From Dolichospermum compactum NIES-806 (GTDB lineage: Bacteria > Cyanobacteriota > Cyanobacteriia > Cyanobacteriales > Nostocaceae), in NCBI RefSeq assembly GCF_002368115.1, contig NZ_AP018316.1, positions 4,584,795 through 4,648,794 on the forward strand: DNA of 64,000 bases, written 5' to 3'. Shown piece by piece: positions 32,404 to 41,275 of the stretch. A program made the position numbers and the translations under genes. The notes below the pieces were generated by a model that was not told the origin of the DNA, searched no databases, and saw nothing but the letters and a program-made list of their open reading frames with translations. Each line of letters begins with the position of its first letter. The first letter of the stretch is position 1.

Positions 32404-33783
32404 TTAATTAATTGGTAAGTCGCGTAGGTAGTAGAATTTATCTGTTTTCCAATCGGTTCCTTTTTCTCTTCCTAAGTAACCTGTTAATGGTGATGATAAT
32501 TCTATTAAAATGTCGTGCATTTCTTGAATGTTCAATATAGTTTGTGGTGGATTAGAAACATCATAAACACCCTCAATATACTCAATTCCCACTTTTTTGT
32601 CAGCCTTTTTAATTAACTGCACTAAATGCGATCGCAATTTAATCTCTTTTTCTACTTTATCTATATATTCATTAATTTTATCATCAATTTGTCCTGGTTC
32701 TAAGTATTGCTTTAATTCAATTAAGTTTATCGCACCTGGATATTTTGCTTTGAGTTCAACTAATTTTTGTAATGTCATAGCTTTGATAATACTGACTTTC
32801 CATTCTTTTGATGATTTGAGATTATCTGAAGTAGCGTTACCTGGACCTATTACTAATTTTGGTGAATTCAGAAATTTATCTGCACCTAAGTGCATTCCAC
32901 CTAGTTTAAGTAATTCCTCAACTGTACCACTAGGAATACTTTTACCTGCTTTACATTCACACACTAAAGGATAAGGTTGTGAACAATATAGATCTAAACC
33001 TCCCGCACCACCTTTATAAGCAGTTTCAACTTTAAATCCTAAAAAATCAAGGCTATCCCGTGCGATGTTTTCAAAGTCTGTACCTGCTTGATAGCTATTT
33101 TTTTTCTCTTCAAATTCTATGCTTCTATCTCCTAAAGATGCTATGGTTTTTATCCAAGTTAAATCAGCATCTATTGTATTTGTAGTTGGTGCATTACTCC
33201 AACCTAAAAATACTTTAATTTCATTTTCTAATTGTTGTGCTACTGGGTTATTATTGGCTATTTGCGATAATGTACTTTGCAATTCTTCTAATTCAGGATG
33301 TAGGGGAGGTTGGCGGTTTTCTAGTTGTTGTTTACGTTGATTAAATACATAATCACTTAATACGGGTTTATCTTCAGATACAGAAATATTATTAGGTAAA
33401 GGTGCAAATTTTCCTAGTTTTTCTTGAATGTTGGGAATAGCTCGAATTTCCAAAGGTTCAGGTAAATGATAAACCCGCAAATAAGCCAGAAAAAAATGCG
33501 GACGGTTTTGTAATATTTCCTGAAATATTTCTGGTTTCCAGATTGTTAATTGAGATAACATATCTAAAGGAGTTGTTTGATCTAGAATTTCGCAAAGTTC
33601 ACATTTAGCCCATGCTTTAATTGAAAGCACATTTACTGAAGTGTCAACAGGATAAAGAGCAAATTTTTGCCCAGGAGTCAGCAATTTACGAGGAATTGCG
33701 GCAATAATTTGCCCTTGTATTAAAGCTTCAACATCGGGCGCAGGTAAACATAAAGCGTTATAAATTGAAACGTATTTATTCAT
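32404..33783 (-). CDS. DUF1802-like protein with PD-(D/E)XK nuclease domain
   Basis: A 459-residue protein, last of three minus-strand genes. The N-terminal 150 residues resemble DUF1802 (IYNALCLPAPDVEALIQGQI, then AYLRVYHLPEPLEI). At about residues 235-285 there is a nuclease-like core: FENIARDSLDFLGF, GGAGGLDLYC and LVCECKAGK, which gives the GxD...ExK pattern of PD-(D/E)XK enzymes. The C-terminus is helical. It follows the ATPase gene by 6 bp. DNA cleavage controlled by the ATPase is the likely role, by inference from domain combination; the family is not one I can name as a known defence system. Confidence 0.7.
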   Translation of the reverse strand: MNKYVSIYNALCLPAPDVEALIQGQIIAAIPRKLLTPGQKFALYPVDTSVNVLSIKAWAKCELCEILDQTTPLDMLSQLTIWKPEIFQEILQNRPHFFLAYLRVYHLPEPLEIRAIPNIQEKLGKFAPLPNNISVSEDKPVLSDYVFNQRKQQLENRQPPLHPELEELQSTLSQIANNNPVAQQLENEIKVFLGWSNAPTTNTIDADLTWIKTIASLGDRSIEFEEKKNSYQAGTDFENIARDSLDFLGFKVETAYKGGAGGLDLYCSQPYPLVCECKAGKSIPSGTVEELLKLGGMHLGADKFLNSPKLVIGPGNATSDNLKSSKEWKVSIIKAMTLQKLVELKAKYPGAINLIELKQYLEPGQIDDKINEYIDKVEKEIKLRSHLVQLIKKADKKVGIEYIEGVYDVSNPPQTILNIQEMHDILIELSSPLTGYLGREKGTDWKTDKFYYLRDLPIN

Positions 33784-33789
33784 AATTAA

Positions 33790-35715
33790 TTAACCAAATA
33801 ACTCATCTAAACCACCATCATCATTATCAATAACATCATCATCTCCCCAATCGGGAGCATCATCAACTTCAGGTATCTCACCAGATGGATCACTTAAAAT
33901 TTCTCTTAATAACAGATTATCAAATGTAATCTTATTCTGAGAGATAAAGTCAAAAATCTGTTCTTCTGTTAGTTTATAATTTTGTCGCTTTTGATAAATA
34001 GCTAATATGGCTACAAGTGGGCGAATTTGATCTTCTATTAAATCTACATTTTCTCCCCCTTTGTGTAAAATCAACTCATTCAGCAAACTATATGTTGCTG
34101 CTGTTTTTTTCATTTGTTTTATTTTGGAATGAGAACGCACTAAACAACCACGGGTTAAATCAAAAGTATGATAGTCATTTAACCGTTTTAAACACGCATT
34201 TAATGTAGATTGAGAATCTTGGATAACTGCTACACCGATTTTTACTTCTTTACCATTTTCATTGCCAATAATTTTGAAGTTGATAAAATTTTTATTGTGT
34301 GCTTTGGGCTTGATATCATTTGTAAGTTCTTCAATCATGACTCCTTCTAACGTCTGTCCTTTTAAAGTATTAAAGCCAAAATATAGAGCTTCAGCGATAA
34401 GAGAACTATCTTCTATATATTCTTCAATCTTGGCTTCACTTTCTCTTGTAAAGGCTAATTCAAACCTTTCAAATGGATCATCAGAAAGTTTCTCTTCTTC
34501 AACCTTAAAGTTATCAGCACACCACCGCAAAGCTTCTCTAACAGTTGGTTTATTTTTACCGTATTCTCTCAGATGACTTTCTTCAAATGGGTAAAGTATA
34601 TGTGGAGGAATTAAATTTTTTGAACTATAATATTCTCGTAACCACACCGTTGCTAACTGTACCATGTAATCAGCACTAACAGGTTTTAAATCTATTGGTT
34701 TTCGTTGTGTAAATTTGGAAATTCTATCAGGCGTACCACCTTGAATGGAGTTTACTTTATCTCTCCATGTTTCCGGTAACATAACTGTCAGAATAACCAC
34801 GCCTTGACTAAGGTCTGAATTTTCCAAAGTATCATGGAGAATTTTCACGAAATTAGCAATTACACTTTCTGTTGGGAACCCATCCTCAGTGGAGTTATTT
34901 TTAACATCTATTTCATCAAAACAAATAATAATCGAGTTGTAATAACCAACTAAATTCAAAATTTGTTGAATATTTTTAAGAGCCTCAGCTTCTCTATCTT
35001 GATTAGTTTTACTAGGATTGGGTAATCCCAATTCATCAGCATTTAATTGAGCTAATTCTTCACCAGATAGCCATTTAATTGCAAAAGGGGCTTGTGTTTC
35101 TGAAAGTGTCCATAGAATAGCTCGAATAATATAAGGATCTGCATCAGACTTATTTCTAATAATCTGTTTTTGCAGAGCATTCATTAAGTTTTTATTTTTA
35201 GCCAAACTACTTTTATAAGCGTGGTCAAATCTTTTGACTAACTCTGCTGGAGTAGGAGGATTTTCTCTACCTTCGTTGGCCATAGCTGCGGCAATTTCTT
35301 GCCATTGCATGACTTCTTGACTACCAGTTTTACTAAGACTATCTGCTAAAGTTTGCTGGAATTGGTACTTAACAAAATTTAAGTCTGTATAGTTATTACC
35401 ACCTGCATAAACAAATAAAGCACAACCCACTTTTTCTAGTTCATGACGAATACGACTCAAAAGATGGGTTTTACCAACTCCCTGCTGTGCAGTAATAGCA
35501 ATTGAAGTTACTTTATCTTGACTAGATTGACTTTTGCGAACAAACTCAATGGCTTTAAAAACTTGATTAGAAGCATGGGCATTTAATGTGGGTACGTCGG
35601 GGACTCCTTTTCCCCAAACATCTTGTTCTTTAACAATCCCAGCGTTAATAAATGGATTGTGACTATTAATTGCGGCGTTAACGGCTTCTATGGGAGAAAT
35701 AGGGGTATTTGTCAT
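33790..35715 (-). CDS. P-loop ATPase of a three-gene cassette
   Basis: A 641-residue AAA/STAND-like ATPase. Walker A is AQQGVGKTHLL (about residue 76); Walker B is IIICFDEIDVKNN (about 268); a sensor-like Asn/Thr region is VVILTVMLPETW. The fold recalls the ATPases of BREX, Dnd and KAP-type systems, without being clearly any of them. The C-terminal third is helical and ends in an acidic tail (PDWGDDDVIDNDDGG), which may bind partner proteins. It lies 48 bp after the upstream small gene and 6 bp before the nuclease-like gene. Confidence 0.75.
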   Translation of the reverse strand: MTNTPISPIEAVNAAINSHNPFINAGIVKEQDVWGKGVPDVPTLNAHASNQVFKAIEFVRKSQSSQDKVTSIAITAQQGVGKTHLLSRIRHELEKVGCALFVYAGGNNYTDLNFVKYQFQQTLADSLSKTGSQEVMQWQEIAAAMANEGRENPPTPAELVKRFDHAYKSSLAKNKNLMNALQKQIIRNKSDADPYIIRAILWTLSETQAPFAIKWLSGEELAQLNADELGLPNPSKTNQDREAEALKNIQQILNLVGYYNSIIICFDEIDVKNNSTEDGFPTESVIANFVKILHDTLENSDLSQGVVILTVMLPETWRDKVNSIQGGTPDRISKFTQRKPIDLKPVSADYMVQLATVWLREYYSSKNLIPPHILYPFEESHLREYGKNKPTVREALRWCADNFKVEEEKLSDDPFERFELAFTRESEAKIEEYIEDSSLIAEALYFGFNTLKGQTLEGVMIEELTNDIKPKAHNKNFINFKIIGNENGKEVKIGVAVIQDSQSTLNACLKRLNDYHTFDLTRGCLVRSHSKIKQMKKTAATYSLLNELILHKGGENVDLIEDQIRPLVAILAIYQKRQNYKLTEEQIFDFISQNKITFDNLLLREILSDPSGEIPEVDDAPDWGDDDVIDNDDGGLDELFG

Positions 35716-35763
35716 GGTGATTTGGTATGGTGCGAGGAACTAAAAACTGCGGGGATAATTTGA

Positions 35764-36420
35764 TTAACTCAAGCGTTTAGCATAAGAACGTAGTTGTGTA
35801 CCAGGTATAGAAATTGAATCTTCCCGTTTATCAGAGGTAAAATCTGGTATTTCCCCGGCAATTAGCTGCAAAATGTCATCAGCTTGCATTTCTACTAGCC
35901 ATTTATTGAATTTTTCACGGCTAACTTGTTCACCTATTTCTCTTCTAATCCGATAAATAGGTACTAAATCATCTAGGCTATAATCTTTATTCAACTTGTC
36001 ATAAACAGCCAACGCGACAGACTTAAACTCCTCATAAGAACCAATCACCGCACCACCAGACGCAACCGGCGCAGCAACTACATTAATTTGACCTATCCAC
36101 CGCAACAAGGCATTAGCCGCCCAAGTCCCCACAATAGTTCCCTCAAACTTAAACTCACCACTACGCAAACCCGCACCCAATACATCTAAACCGATTGGTG
36201 ACTTGAGAGTATAACCAGTCTTAGAAACAGTAACAGCCCCCTGTTCCTGTAAATCCTCTAAAATCCCCTTATAGTCCGCCATTTTCTGACCCTTAGCCAC
36301 TATCCGCTTCGTCAGCAAACCTTTTTTCACTTCCTGTTCATTTGCTCCTAAATCCCACAACGCAAGCAGCAAGCGAGTTTTAGCATATAAAGTCTGTAAA
36401 TTTTGGGCTTGGGCGTTCAT
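35764..36420 (-). CDS. Predicted winged-helix adaptor of the three-gene cassette
   Basis: A 218-residue protein, first gene of the cassette. Residues 1-75 look like a winged helix (TRLLLALWDLGANEQEVKKG, then KMADYKGILEDLQEQGAVTV). A Gly/Ala-rich middle follows, then a second helical domain (SLDDLVPIYRIRREIGEQVS) like those that read protein or DNA ends. No family name is certain. The gap to the ATPase gene is 48 bp. A regulator or DNA-binding adaptor is plausible from its size and place. Confidence 0.6.
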   Translation of the reverse strand: MNAQAQNLQTLYAKTRLLLALWDLGANEQEVKKGLLTKRIVAKGQKMADYKGILEDLQEQGAVTVSKTGYTLKSPIGLDVLGAGLRSGEFKFEGTIVGTWAANALLRWIGQINVVAAPVASGGAVIGSYEEFKSVALAVYDKLNKDYSLDDLVPIYRIRREIGEQVSREKFNKWLVEMQADDILQLIAGEIPDFTSDKREDSISIPGTQLRSYAKRLS

Positions 36421-36823
36421 ATTCAGTATCCTACTTAACTAAAAAATATTATAAGTATTTTATTTGTTACTAGGACAAAGATCAAATAATATTGACTCTT
36501 TTGATGTAAATAAGACAAATATCAATATTTATGACTTATGCTGCAAATACCCTGAACAGGTAAGGGTAAAGCATGAGCTAAACCCCTACATTTATACTCA
36601 GGATTGGGATATTTTTTGAGTAGGAAGTCCCTAATTGCATATTTCCGCAGAGGTAAGAAATTAGAGTCGCTTATATCAGCAGCAAGATGGAAGACCGACA
36701 AAAATAGTTCATGATTACATACAAATACTATACCCATCTTTTTCTAGGTACGAAAAAACAAAAGCTCAAATCTGCCTTTGTGTCTGTACGGAGATTAAAG
36801 AGTTGTAAATAATAGGAATAAGA
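36421..36823. promoter_or_regulatory. 403-bp gap between divergent operons
   Basis: No credible gene. AT-rich, with start signals likely for both the three-gene cassette (minus) and the lipoprotein (plus). A weak inverted repeat (ACAGGTAAGGGTAAAGCATG with GCTAAACCCCTAC) lies at about 36557-36590. Confidence 0.4.
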
Positions 36824-37309
36824 ATGAAGACTATATATAAAGAGCGTAAACTCGGTTTACGCGTGCAAGCAATACTGATGTCTACATTACTCTCAGTTCT
36901 TTTATTAACAGGCTGTGGCGGTGGTTCTCGAAACGCATCAGTACCACCACCTGTTGATGATACAGCAGGTAGAAACATGAGCGATCGCTCTTTAGTAAAT
37001 CAACCCGAAGCCAAAAAAGGATTATCCACAGGTCAGAAAGTGGCACTTTTAGGGGGAGCAGCCGCTCTTTACTATCTCTACAACAAACAAAAAAACGCTC
37101 AAGGAACAGGAGCAAAAGGCAAATATTATCTCTCCAAAAATGGGCGCGTATATTACCGTGATGAGCAAAACCGCGCTCACTGGGTAACTCCTCCCCCAGA
37201 TGGTATTCGTGTTCCCGAATCAGAAGCGCAAAAGTATAGTGACTTCCAAGGCTATAACGGACGCACCACAGGTCGGGATCTCACTCAATTACCAGAAGCA
37301 ACACAATAA
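36824..37309 (+). CDS. Lipoprotein, unknown function
   Basis: A 161-residue lipoprotein: basic N-terminus, hydrophobic stretch and lipobox LLLTGCGGGS with Cys near residue 31. A Pro-rich linker, one short hydrophobic segment (VALLGGAAALYYLYNKQ) and a C-terminal domain with KYYLSKNGRVYYRDEQNRAH and WVTPPPDGIRVP follow. It may be anchored to both leaflets or carry a membrane-spanning helix. It is 11 bp before the repeat protein gene, probably one operon. Confidence 0.75.
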   Translation: MKTIYKERKLGLRVQAILMSTLLSVLLLTGCGGGSRNASVPPPVDDTAGRNMSDRSLVNQPEAKKGLSTGQKVALLGGAAALYYLYNKQKNAQGTGAKGKYYLSKNGRVYYRDEQNRAHWVTPPPDGIRVPESEAQKYSDFQGYNGRTTGRDLTQLPEATQ

Positions 37310-37320
37310 GGAAACAGATC

Positions 37321-37671
37321 ATGGTTAACGACTTTTTGCAAAAAGCGAAAGATTTTTTAGTAGGGTTAGGCGATAAACGAGATCAAGAAGAAATCCGTCC
37401 ACCTCGTGATGACCTCAACGAAGCCAATTTTGGTAATGTTCGTCCCGCCAGTGAAGACCCATACGGCGACCCCGCCAATCAAGGTAACTTTGGTGATGTT
37501 CGTCCCGCCAGTGAAGACCCATACGGCGACCCCGCCGACCAAGGTAACTTTGGTAATGTTCGTCCCGCCAGTGAAGACCCATACGGCGACCCCGCCGACC
37601 AAGGTAACTTTGGTAATGTTCGTCACGCCAGTGAAGATCCTTATGGTGACCCCGCCGACGAGGAAAATTAA
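37321..37671 (+). CDS. Protein with four-fold 20-residue repeats
   Basis: A 116-residue acidic protein. After about 33 residues, including KDFLVGLGDKRDQEEIRPP, it has four tandem copies of a 20-residue unit, NFGNVRPASEDPYGDPADQG. The DNA repeat is exactly 60 bp (37441-37680), and the central copies are almost identical, so the array is recent and can change in copy number by slippage or recombination. No similarity is known to me. Operonic with the lipoprotein gene. Confidence 0.8.
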   Translation: MVNDFLQKAKDFLVGLGDKRDQEEIRPPRDDLNEANFGNVRPASEDPYGDPANQGNFGDVRPASEDPYGDPADQGNFGNVRPASEDPYGDPADQGNFGNVRHASEDPYGDPADEEN

Positions 37672-37711
37672 CTATCTGGTGAAAATTAAATCTGCGTTTT
37701 CCACAACCCTT

Positions 37712-37739
37712 GTAGAGACGTTCCATGGAACATCTCTAC
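37712..37739. repeat. 28-bp palindrome, second copy of the sufD-internal repeat
   Basis: Arms GTAGAGACGTTCCA and its near complement with one mismatch, 41 bp after the repeat-protein gene. See 25420-25447. Confidence 0.9.
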
Positions 37740-37758
37740 TTTTTTGGAGATATCTATT

Positions 37759-38001
37759 TCGGCGTTGCTGATAGCCTGCGTGGCGTAGCCATATTGAGGT
37801 ATGAAATTCCCAAATTGAACATTTACAGCGATTTCCAATCATATAAGGTACATCCTAGCCCCCTCATCGCTTGCGGGGAGGGGGTTGGGGGTGGGGTTCT
37901 TATTCCAGGTTTGATGACAATTTGCTGTAAAACTCAACCCTCAGTGCGTCTTTGCGCCTTGGCGTGAGACTCAAATTCATACCCTTAATCAGCAACGCCG
38001 A
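37759..38001. repeat. 243-bp MITE-like element
   Basis: Perfect 14-bp terminal inverted repeats TCGGCGTTGCTGAT (37759-37772) and ATCAGCAACGCCGA (37988-38001) enclose 215 bp of non-coding DNA with GC-rich hairpins, including GCGTGGCGTAGCC and GTCTTTGCGCCTTGGCGTGAG. No transposase is encoded, so it would need one supplied elsewhere. Confidence 0.75.
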
Positions 38002-38010
38002 CATCTAAAA

Positions 38011-38226
38011 TTAAGCAAACTCTTCCAACTGTGACAACTTTAACCAAATATTGGGCGTTGGTACTTGTCCAAACTTCACCAAAGCATAATCACCCTTGAT
38101 ATCCACAATTTCCCCTTGGGTTTCAAACAAATAACTAGGTAAACGGGAATCACTAGCTTGAGCTTCTAGACTATTTTCCAGCTTTTCCCGAATAGCCCGC
38201 ACCATATTGCCTTTTTTAATAGCCAT
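38011..38226 (-). CDS. ndhO: NAD(P)H-quinone oxidoreductase subunit O
   Basis: A 71-residue subunit specific to the oxygenic-photosynthesis NDH-1 complex, acting at the thylakoid membrane in cyclic electron flow and CO2 uptake. Nearly the whole protein is family signature: MAIKKGNMVRAIREKLENSL, LPSYLFETQGEIVDIKGDYA and LVKFGQVPTPNIWLKLSQLE. Size is normal. The MITE-like element at 37759-38001 ends 9 bp after its stop codon. Confidence 0.95.
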   Translation of the reverse strand: MAIKKGNMVRAIREKLENSLEAQASDSRLPSYLFETQGEIVDIKGDYALVKFGQVPTPNIWLKLSQLEEFA

Positions 38227-38267
38227 AAGTTCCCCTCATTCCAAAATAAACGGTTTTATTAAAAATT

Positions 38268-39446
38268 TTAGCCGACATCATCCCCATATTTCCGCCCGCG
38301 CCATTGCTTGGGAGTGTGAAATGCAGATAAAAAGATGCGTAGCACCGCTAAAGGGTCAGCCAAAGGAGAAAGCCAGAATAACCCACCACCAGTGGCATCT
38401 TTGCGATCATAGGAGGGAGCGATCGCGAGTAATAAAGCAAAACGAATCACCACCAAAAATATATTCAATCCTAACAACAGCATTAACGGCAGTGTAAAAA
38501 TCAAAGAAGGAAGCAATAAATAACCGAGTAAAATCAAAATAGGTAAACCCTGCACCGCCGACAATACCCATAAATCCCCCCAAATCTGAGCAGGAGAAGC
38601 AGCATCCTTCAAATCTAAGCTGCGTCCCCATTCATTCCAAGTTTCCCACGCCCCCTCATACATCCTCACCCTTAGCACCTTCGCCCCATCCAAAAAGCCC
38701 ACCTTAAAGCCCTTAGCGGCAATATTCCGTGCCAAAGTCACATCATCACAAAAAGAACCCTTCGCGCTGCTGTAACCATTCACAGCCTTTAACACAGACC
38801 GACGACACAAAAAACACTGACCATTAGCCATCACCCGTTCCGGTTGTTCAGTATAAATCCCCGTCGGATCAAATCTATACAACAACGTCATCAACAAAGC
38901 CGGTTGTAACCAGCATTCCCCCGGATACTTGAGAATAAACTGTGGTGATAAAGATACCAAATCATAACCTTGAGCGATCGCCGTTTTCACCAAACTCGCC
39001 ACCAAACCAGCATCAGGTTGGATATCTGCATCCATACCCAAAAACCATTCACTCCCCTCAGAACTGAACAAAAAACCATTATGCAACGCCCAAGGACGAC
39101 CCACCCACCCAGAAGGTAAAGGATCATCCGTCATCACCCGAAAGCGTGGGTCAGTCGCTGCTGCCGCTTTTACCAAATCGGGAGTACCATCTTGAGAGCG
39201 ACTATCAACCACAATAACTTCCCGAACTTCATAACTTTGGCGACTCAAACCAGCCAAAAGCGGACCAATCCGCAACGCCTCATTTAACGTCGGTACAACC
39301 ACACTCACACTGCCTAAAAGTTCCGGTGTCGGCTGTTGTGGTATTAAAGCTGGATCACGTCTAGGACCCTTCAGCAAACGGGAAAGCAAAATCGCCGTTG
39401 CCGGTACTTGGACAAGTAGCAATAGGAGTGGAATAATATTTAGCAA
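38268..39446 (-). CDS. cruG: Family 2 glycosyltransferase, CruG-like
   Basis: A 392-residue membrane-associated glycosyltransferase with a hydrophobic N-terminus, a GT-A nucleotide-binding region (SVSVVVPTLNEALRIGPLL), the DxD motif in FLGMDADIQPDAG, the CDDVTLARNIAAKG acceptor segment and a hydrophobic C-terminus. The arrangement matches cyanobacterial CruG, which attaches a sugar to the 2'-hydroxyl of myxol-type carotenoids, and the related HpnB proteins. Assignment within this group is uncertain. The start is TTG at 39446 with CAGGG 7 nt upstream. Confidence 0.65.
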   Translation of the reverse strand: MLNIIPLLLLLVQVPATAILLSRLLKGPRRDPALIPQQPTPELLGSVSVVVPTLNEALRIGPLLAGLSRQSYEVREVIVVDSRSQDGTPDLVKAAAATDPRFRVMTDDPLPSGWVGRPWALHNGFLFSSEGSEWFLGMDADIQPDAGLVASLVKTAIAQGYDLVSLSPQFILKYPGECWLQPALLMTLLYRFDPTGIYTEQPERVMANGQCFLCRRSVLKAVNGYSSAKGSFCDDVTLARNIAAKGFKVGFLDGAKVLRVRMYEGAWETWNEWGRSLDLKDAASPAQIWGDLWVLSAVQGLPILILLGYLLLPSLIFTLPLMLLLGLNIFLVVIRFALLLAIAPSYDRKDATGGGLFWLSPLADPLAVLRIFLSAFHTPKQWRGRKYGDDVG

Positions 39447-39864
39447 TTTTAACCCTGACTTTTTGTATAAACTAGCTAGTTTAAATCTTCTCGCAATTTA
39501 GGCAAATTGACGTGAACAATTTATTGAAAATCCAGTTCCCCTCTCGAAGAGCGGGGAGGGGCTAGGGGTGGGGTTTTATGACAACCAACAGGCAATTTCC
39601 AACTTGTGTATACACCGTAGCCCCGTTGCGAGGAGAGGTCAAATTATTTTCGTCGAACTCACGTTGAATTAATGGATTTGATGATTCTCCCCAACCTCAA
39701 TGTGATCTCGATCCTCAATTAGCACATCTACTTAATCTTTCAATTCTTTAGTTTATCTAAAATCACGTCTAAGTTATGAAATTCCCTTTCTAAGATAGAG
39801 ACAGCGATAGAAAATCGCCATAAATAAACACGACCTCATAGCAAACTGCTAGGAAGAAACTAAT
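39447..39864. other. 418-bp gene-free stretch upstream of fbp
   Basis: No gene. A GC-rich repeat (CCCCTCTCGAAGAGCGGGGA...GGGGTGGGG) at about 39537-39574 and a second G/C-rich piece near 39618-39640 belong to dispersed families. The fbp promoter must lie in the AT-rich last 150 bp. Confidence 0.5.
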
Positions 39865-40902
39865 ATGACTCAAGGATCAGAATCTTTGGACTTATCCACA
39901 GATAAAGCTTTAGATCGTGATTGTACAACATTATCCCGCCACATCCTCCAACAACTACAGAGTTTTGGACCCGATGCCCAGGATTTAAGTGCGCTCATGA
40001 ACCGCATCGCTTTAGCGGGTAAATTAGTTGCCCGTCGCTTGAGTCGTGCTGGTTTAATGGAAGGAGTTCTTGGATTCACTGGAGAAGTCAACGTCCAAGG
40101 AGAATCCGTCAAAAAAATGGATGTTTACGCCAACGAAGTATTTATTTCCGTCTTCAACCAAAGCGGCCTAGTCTGTCGTCTGGCTTCCGAAGAAATGGAT
40201 AAACCCTACTATATCCCCGAAAACTGCCCCATCGGTCGTTATACTCTACTTTATGACCCCATTGACGGCTCATCCAACACAGATAACAATCTCAGTTTAG
40301 GTTCTATCTTTGCCATTCGTCAGCAAGAAGGAGCAGACTTAGATGGTGAAGCCAAGGATTTACTTACCAATGGTCGCAAACAATTAGCAGCCGGATATAT
40401 TCTTTATGGACCCAGCACCATGCTGGTTTATACAATAGGTACAGGAGTACATTCCTTCATCCTTGATCCTAGCCTGGGTGAATTTATTCTCTGTCAAGAA
40501 AATATCCAAATGCCCAATCACGCCGCCACTTATAGCGTTAATGACGGCAACTTCTGGCAATGGGAAGAACCTTTTAGAGAATATATCCGTTATGTTCATC
40601 GCACGGAAGGCTATAGTTCCCGTTACAGTGGTGCAATGGTCAGCGATATTCACAGAATTTTATTACAAGGTGGAGTATTTCTCTACCCAGGAACACTACA
40701 AAAACCAGAAGGTAAATTACGGTTACTTTATGAAACCGCCCCTTTAGCATTTTTAATTGAACAAGCTGGGGGTGTGGCAACAACAGGAACAATGGATATT
40801 TTAGATGTCGTTCCCACCAAACTACACCAACGCACCCCATTAATTATTGGTAGTAAAGAAAACGTAGCCAAAGTCATGTCTTTTCTGAAAACAGATAATT
40901 AG
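39865..40902 (+). CDS. fbp: Class 1 fructose-1,6-bisphosphatase
   Basis: Hydrolyses fructose-1,6-bisphosphate to fructose-6-phosphate; in heterocysts it helps feed the oxidative pentose phosphate cycle. The 345-residue product has the metal site in DPIDGSSNTDNNLSLG, the GAMVSDIHRIL segment and the C-terminal GRYTLL/RLLYETAPLAF regions. AGGAAG lies 8 nt before ATG 39865. zwf and opcA follow on the same strand; tal, usual between fbp and zwf in Nostoc and Anabaena, is missing. Confidence 0.98.
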   Translation: MTQGSESLDLSTDKALDRDCTTLSRHILQQLQSFGPDAQDLSALMNRIALAGKLVARRLSRAGLMEGVLGFTGEVNVQGESVKKMDVYANEVFISVFNQSGLVCRLASEEMDKPYYIPENCPIGRYTLLYDPIDGSSNTDNNLSLGSIFAIRQQEGADLDGEAKDLLTNGRKQLAAGYILYGPSTMLVYTIGTGVHSFILDPSLGEFILCQENIQMPNHAATYSVNDGNFWQWEEPFREYIRYVHRTEGYSSRYSGAMVSDIHRILLQGGVFLYPGTLQKPEGKLRLLYETAPLAFLIEQAGGVATTGTMDILDVVPTKLHQRTPLIIGSKENVAKVMSFLKTDN

Positions 40903-41275
40903 ACAAAACCCCAACTAATTAACAATGAAACTTCCTGTTCTAAGATACAGTTTTTTATCACAAAACCCGTAGGGGCGCAGGGGCTGCGCCATCTATTCCA
41001 TTTCATAAGAACGAGAATCACTGTAAATTCTGGACTCTAGATTCTTTACCCCAGATACCTGCAACAATCATTCCGTGTCTTTTCTGTGTCATTCATGAAC
41101 TCTTTAAAAGGCAAAGTCAAGCTATTCTCACCTGTAGAGGGAATTGGGGAAATAGAGAATGATCAGGAAATGGGGAGATGAAGAAATGTGAGATTTACTC
41201 TTGCCTCTTGCCCCTTCCCTCTTGCCTCTTTCCCAAACCCAAATCCCAAATCTAAAATCTAAAATCTAAAATCCT
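40903..41275. other. 373-bp gap where tal is usually found
   Basis: No transaldolase remnant can be read in either strand. The gap holds a GGGGCGCAGGGGCTGCGCC palindrome at about 40974-40992 and a run of short tandem repeats (CCTCTTGCC and TCTAAAA types) at 41200-41275 that runs directly into the zwf start codon. Confidence 0.6.

Noticed and set aside
36522..36737. Minus-strand 71-codon frame between the ATPase cassette and the lipoprotein
   Set aside because: No start signals and no similarity; it crosses intergenic repeat-like sequence.
37441..37680. 60-bp spaced repeats that look like a CRISPR array
   Set aside because: The repeats are contiguous without unique spacers and lie in frame in a protein gene.
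37366..37771. Open frames in other phases across the 60-bp repeats
   Set aside because: A 60-bp repeat is a multiple of three, so all phases stay open; only the 37321 frame has a start context and neighbour.
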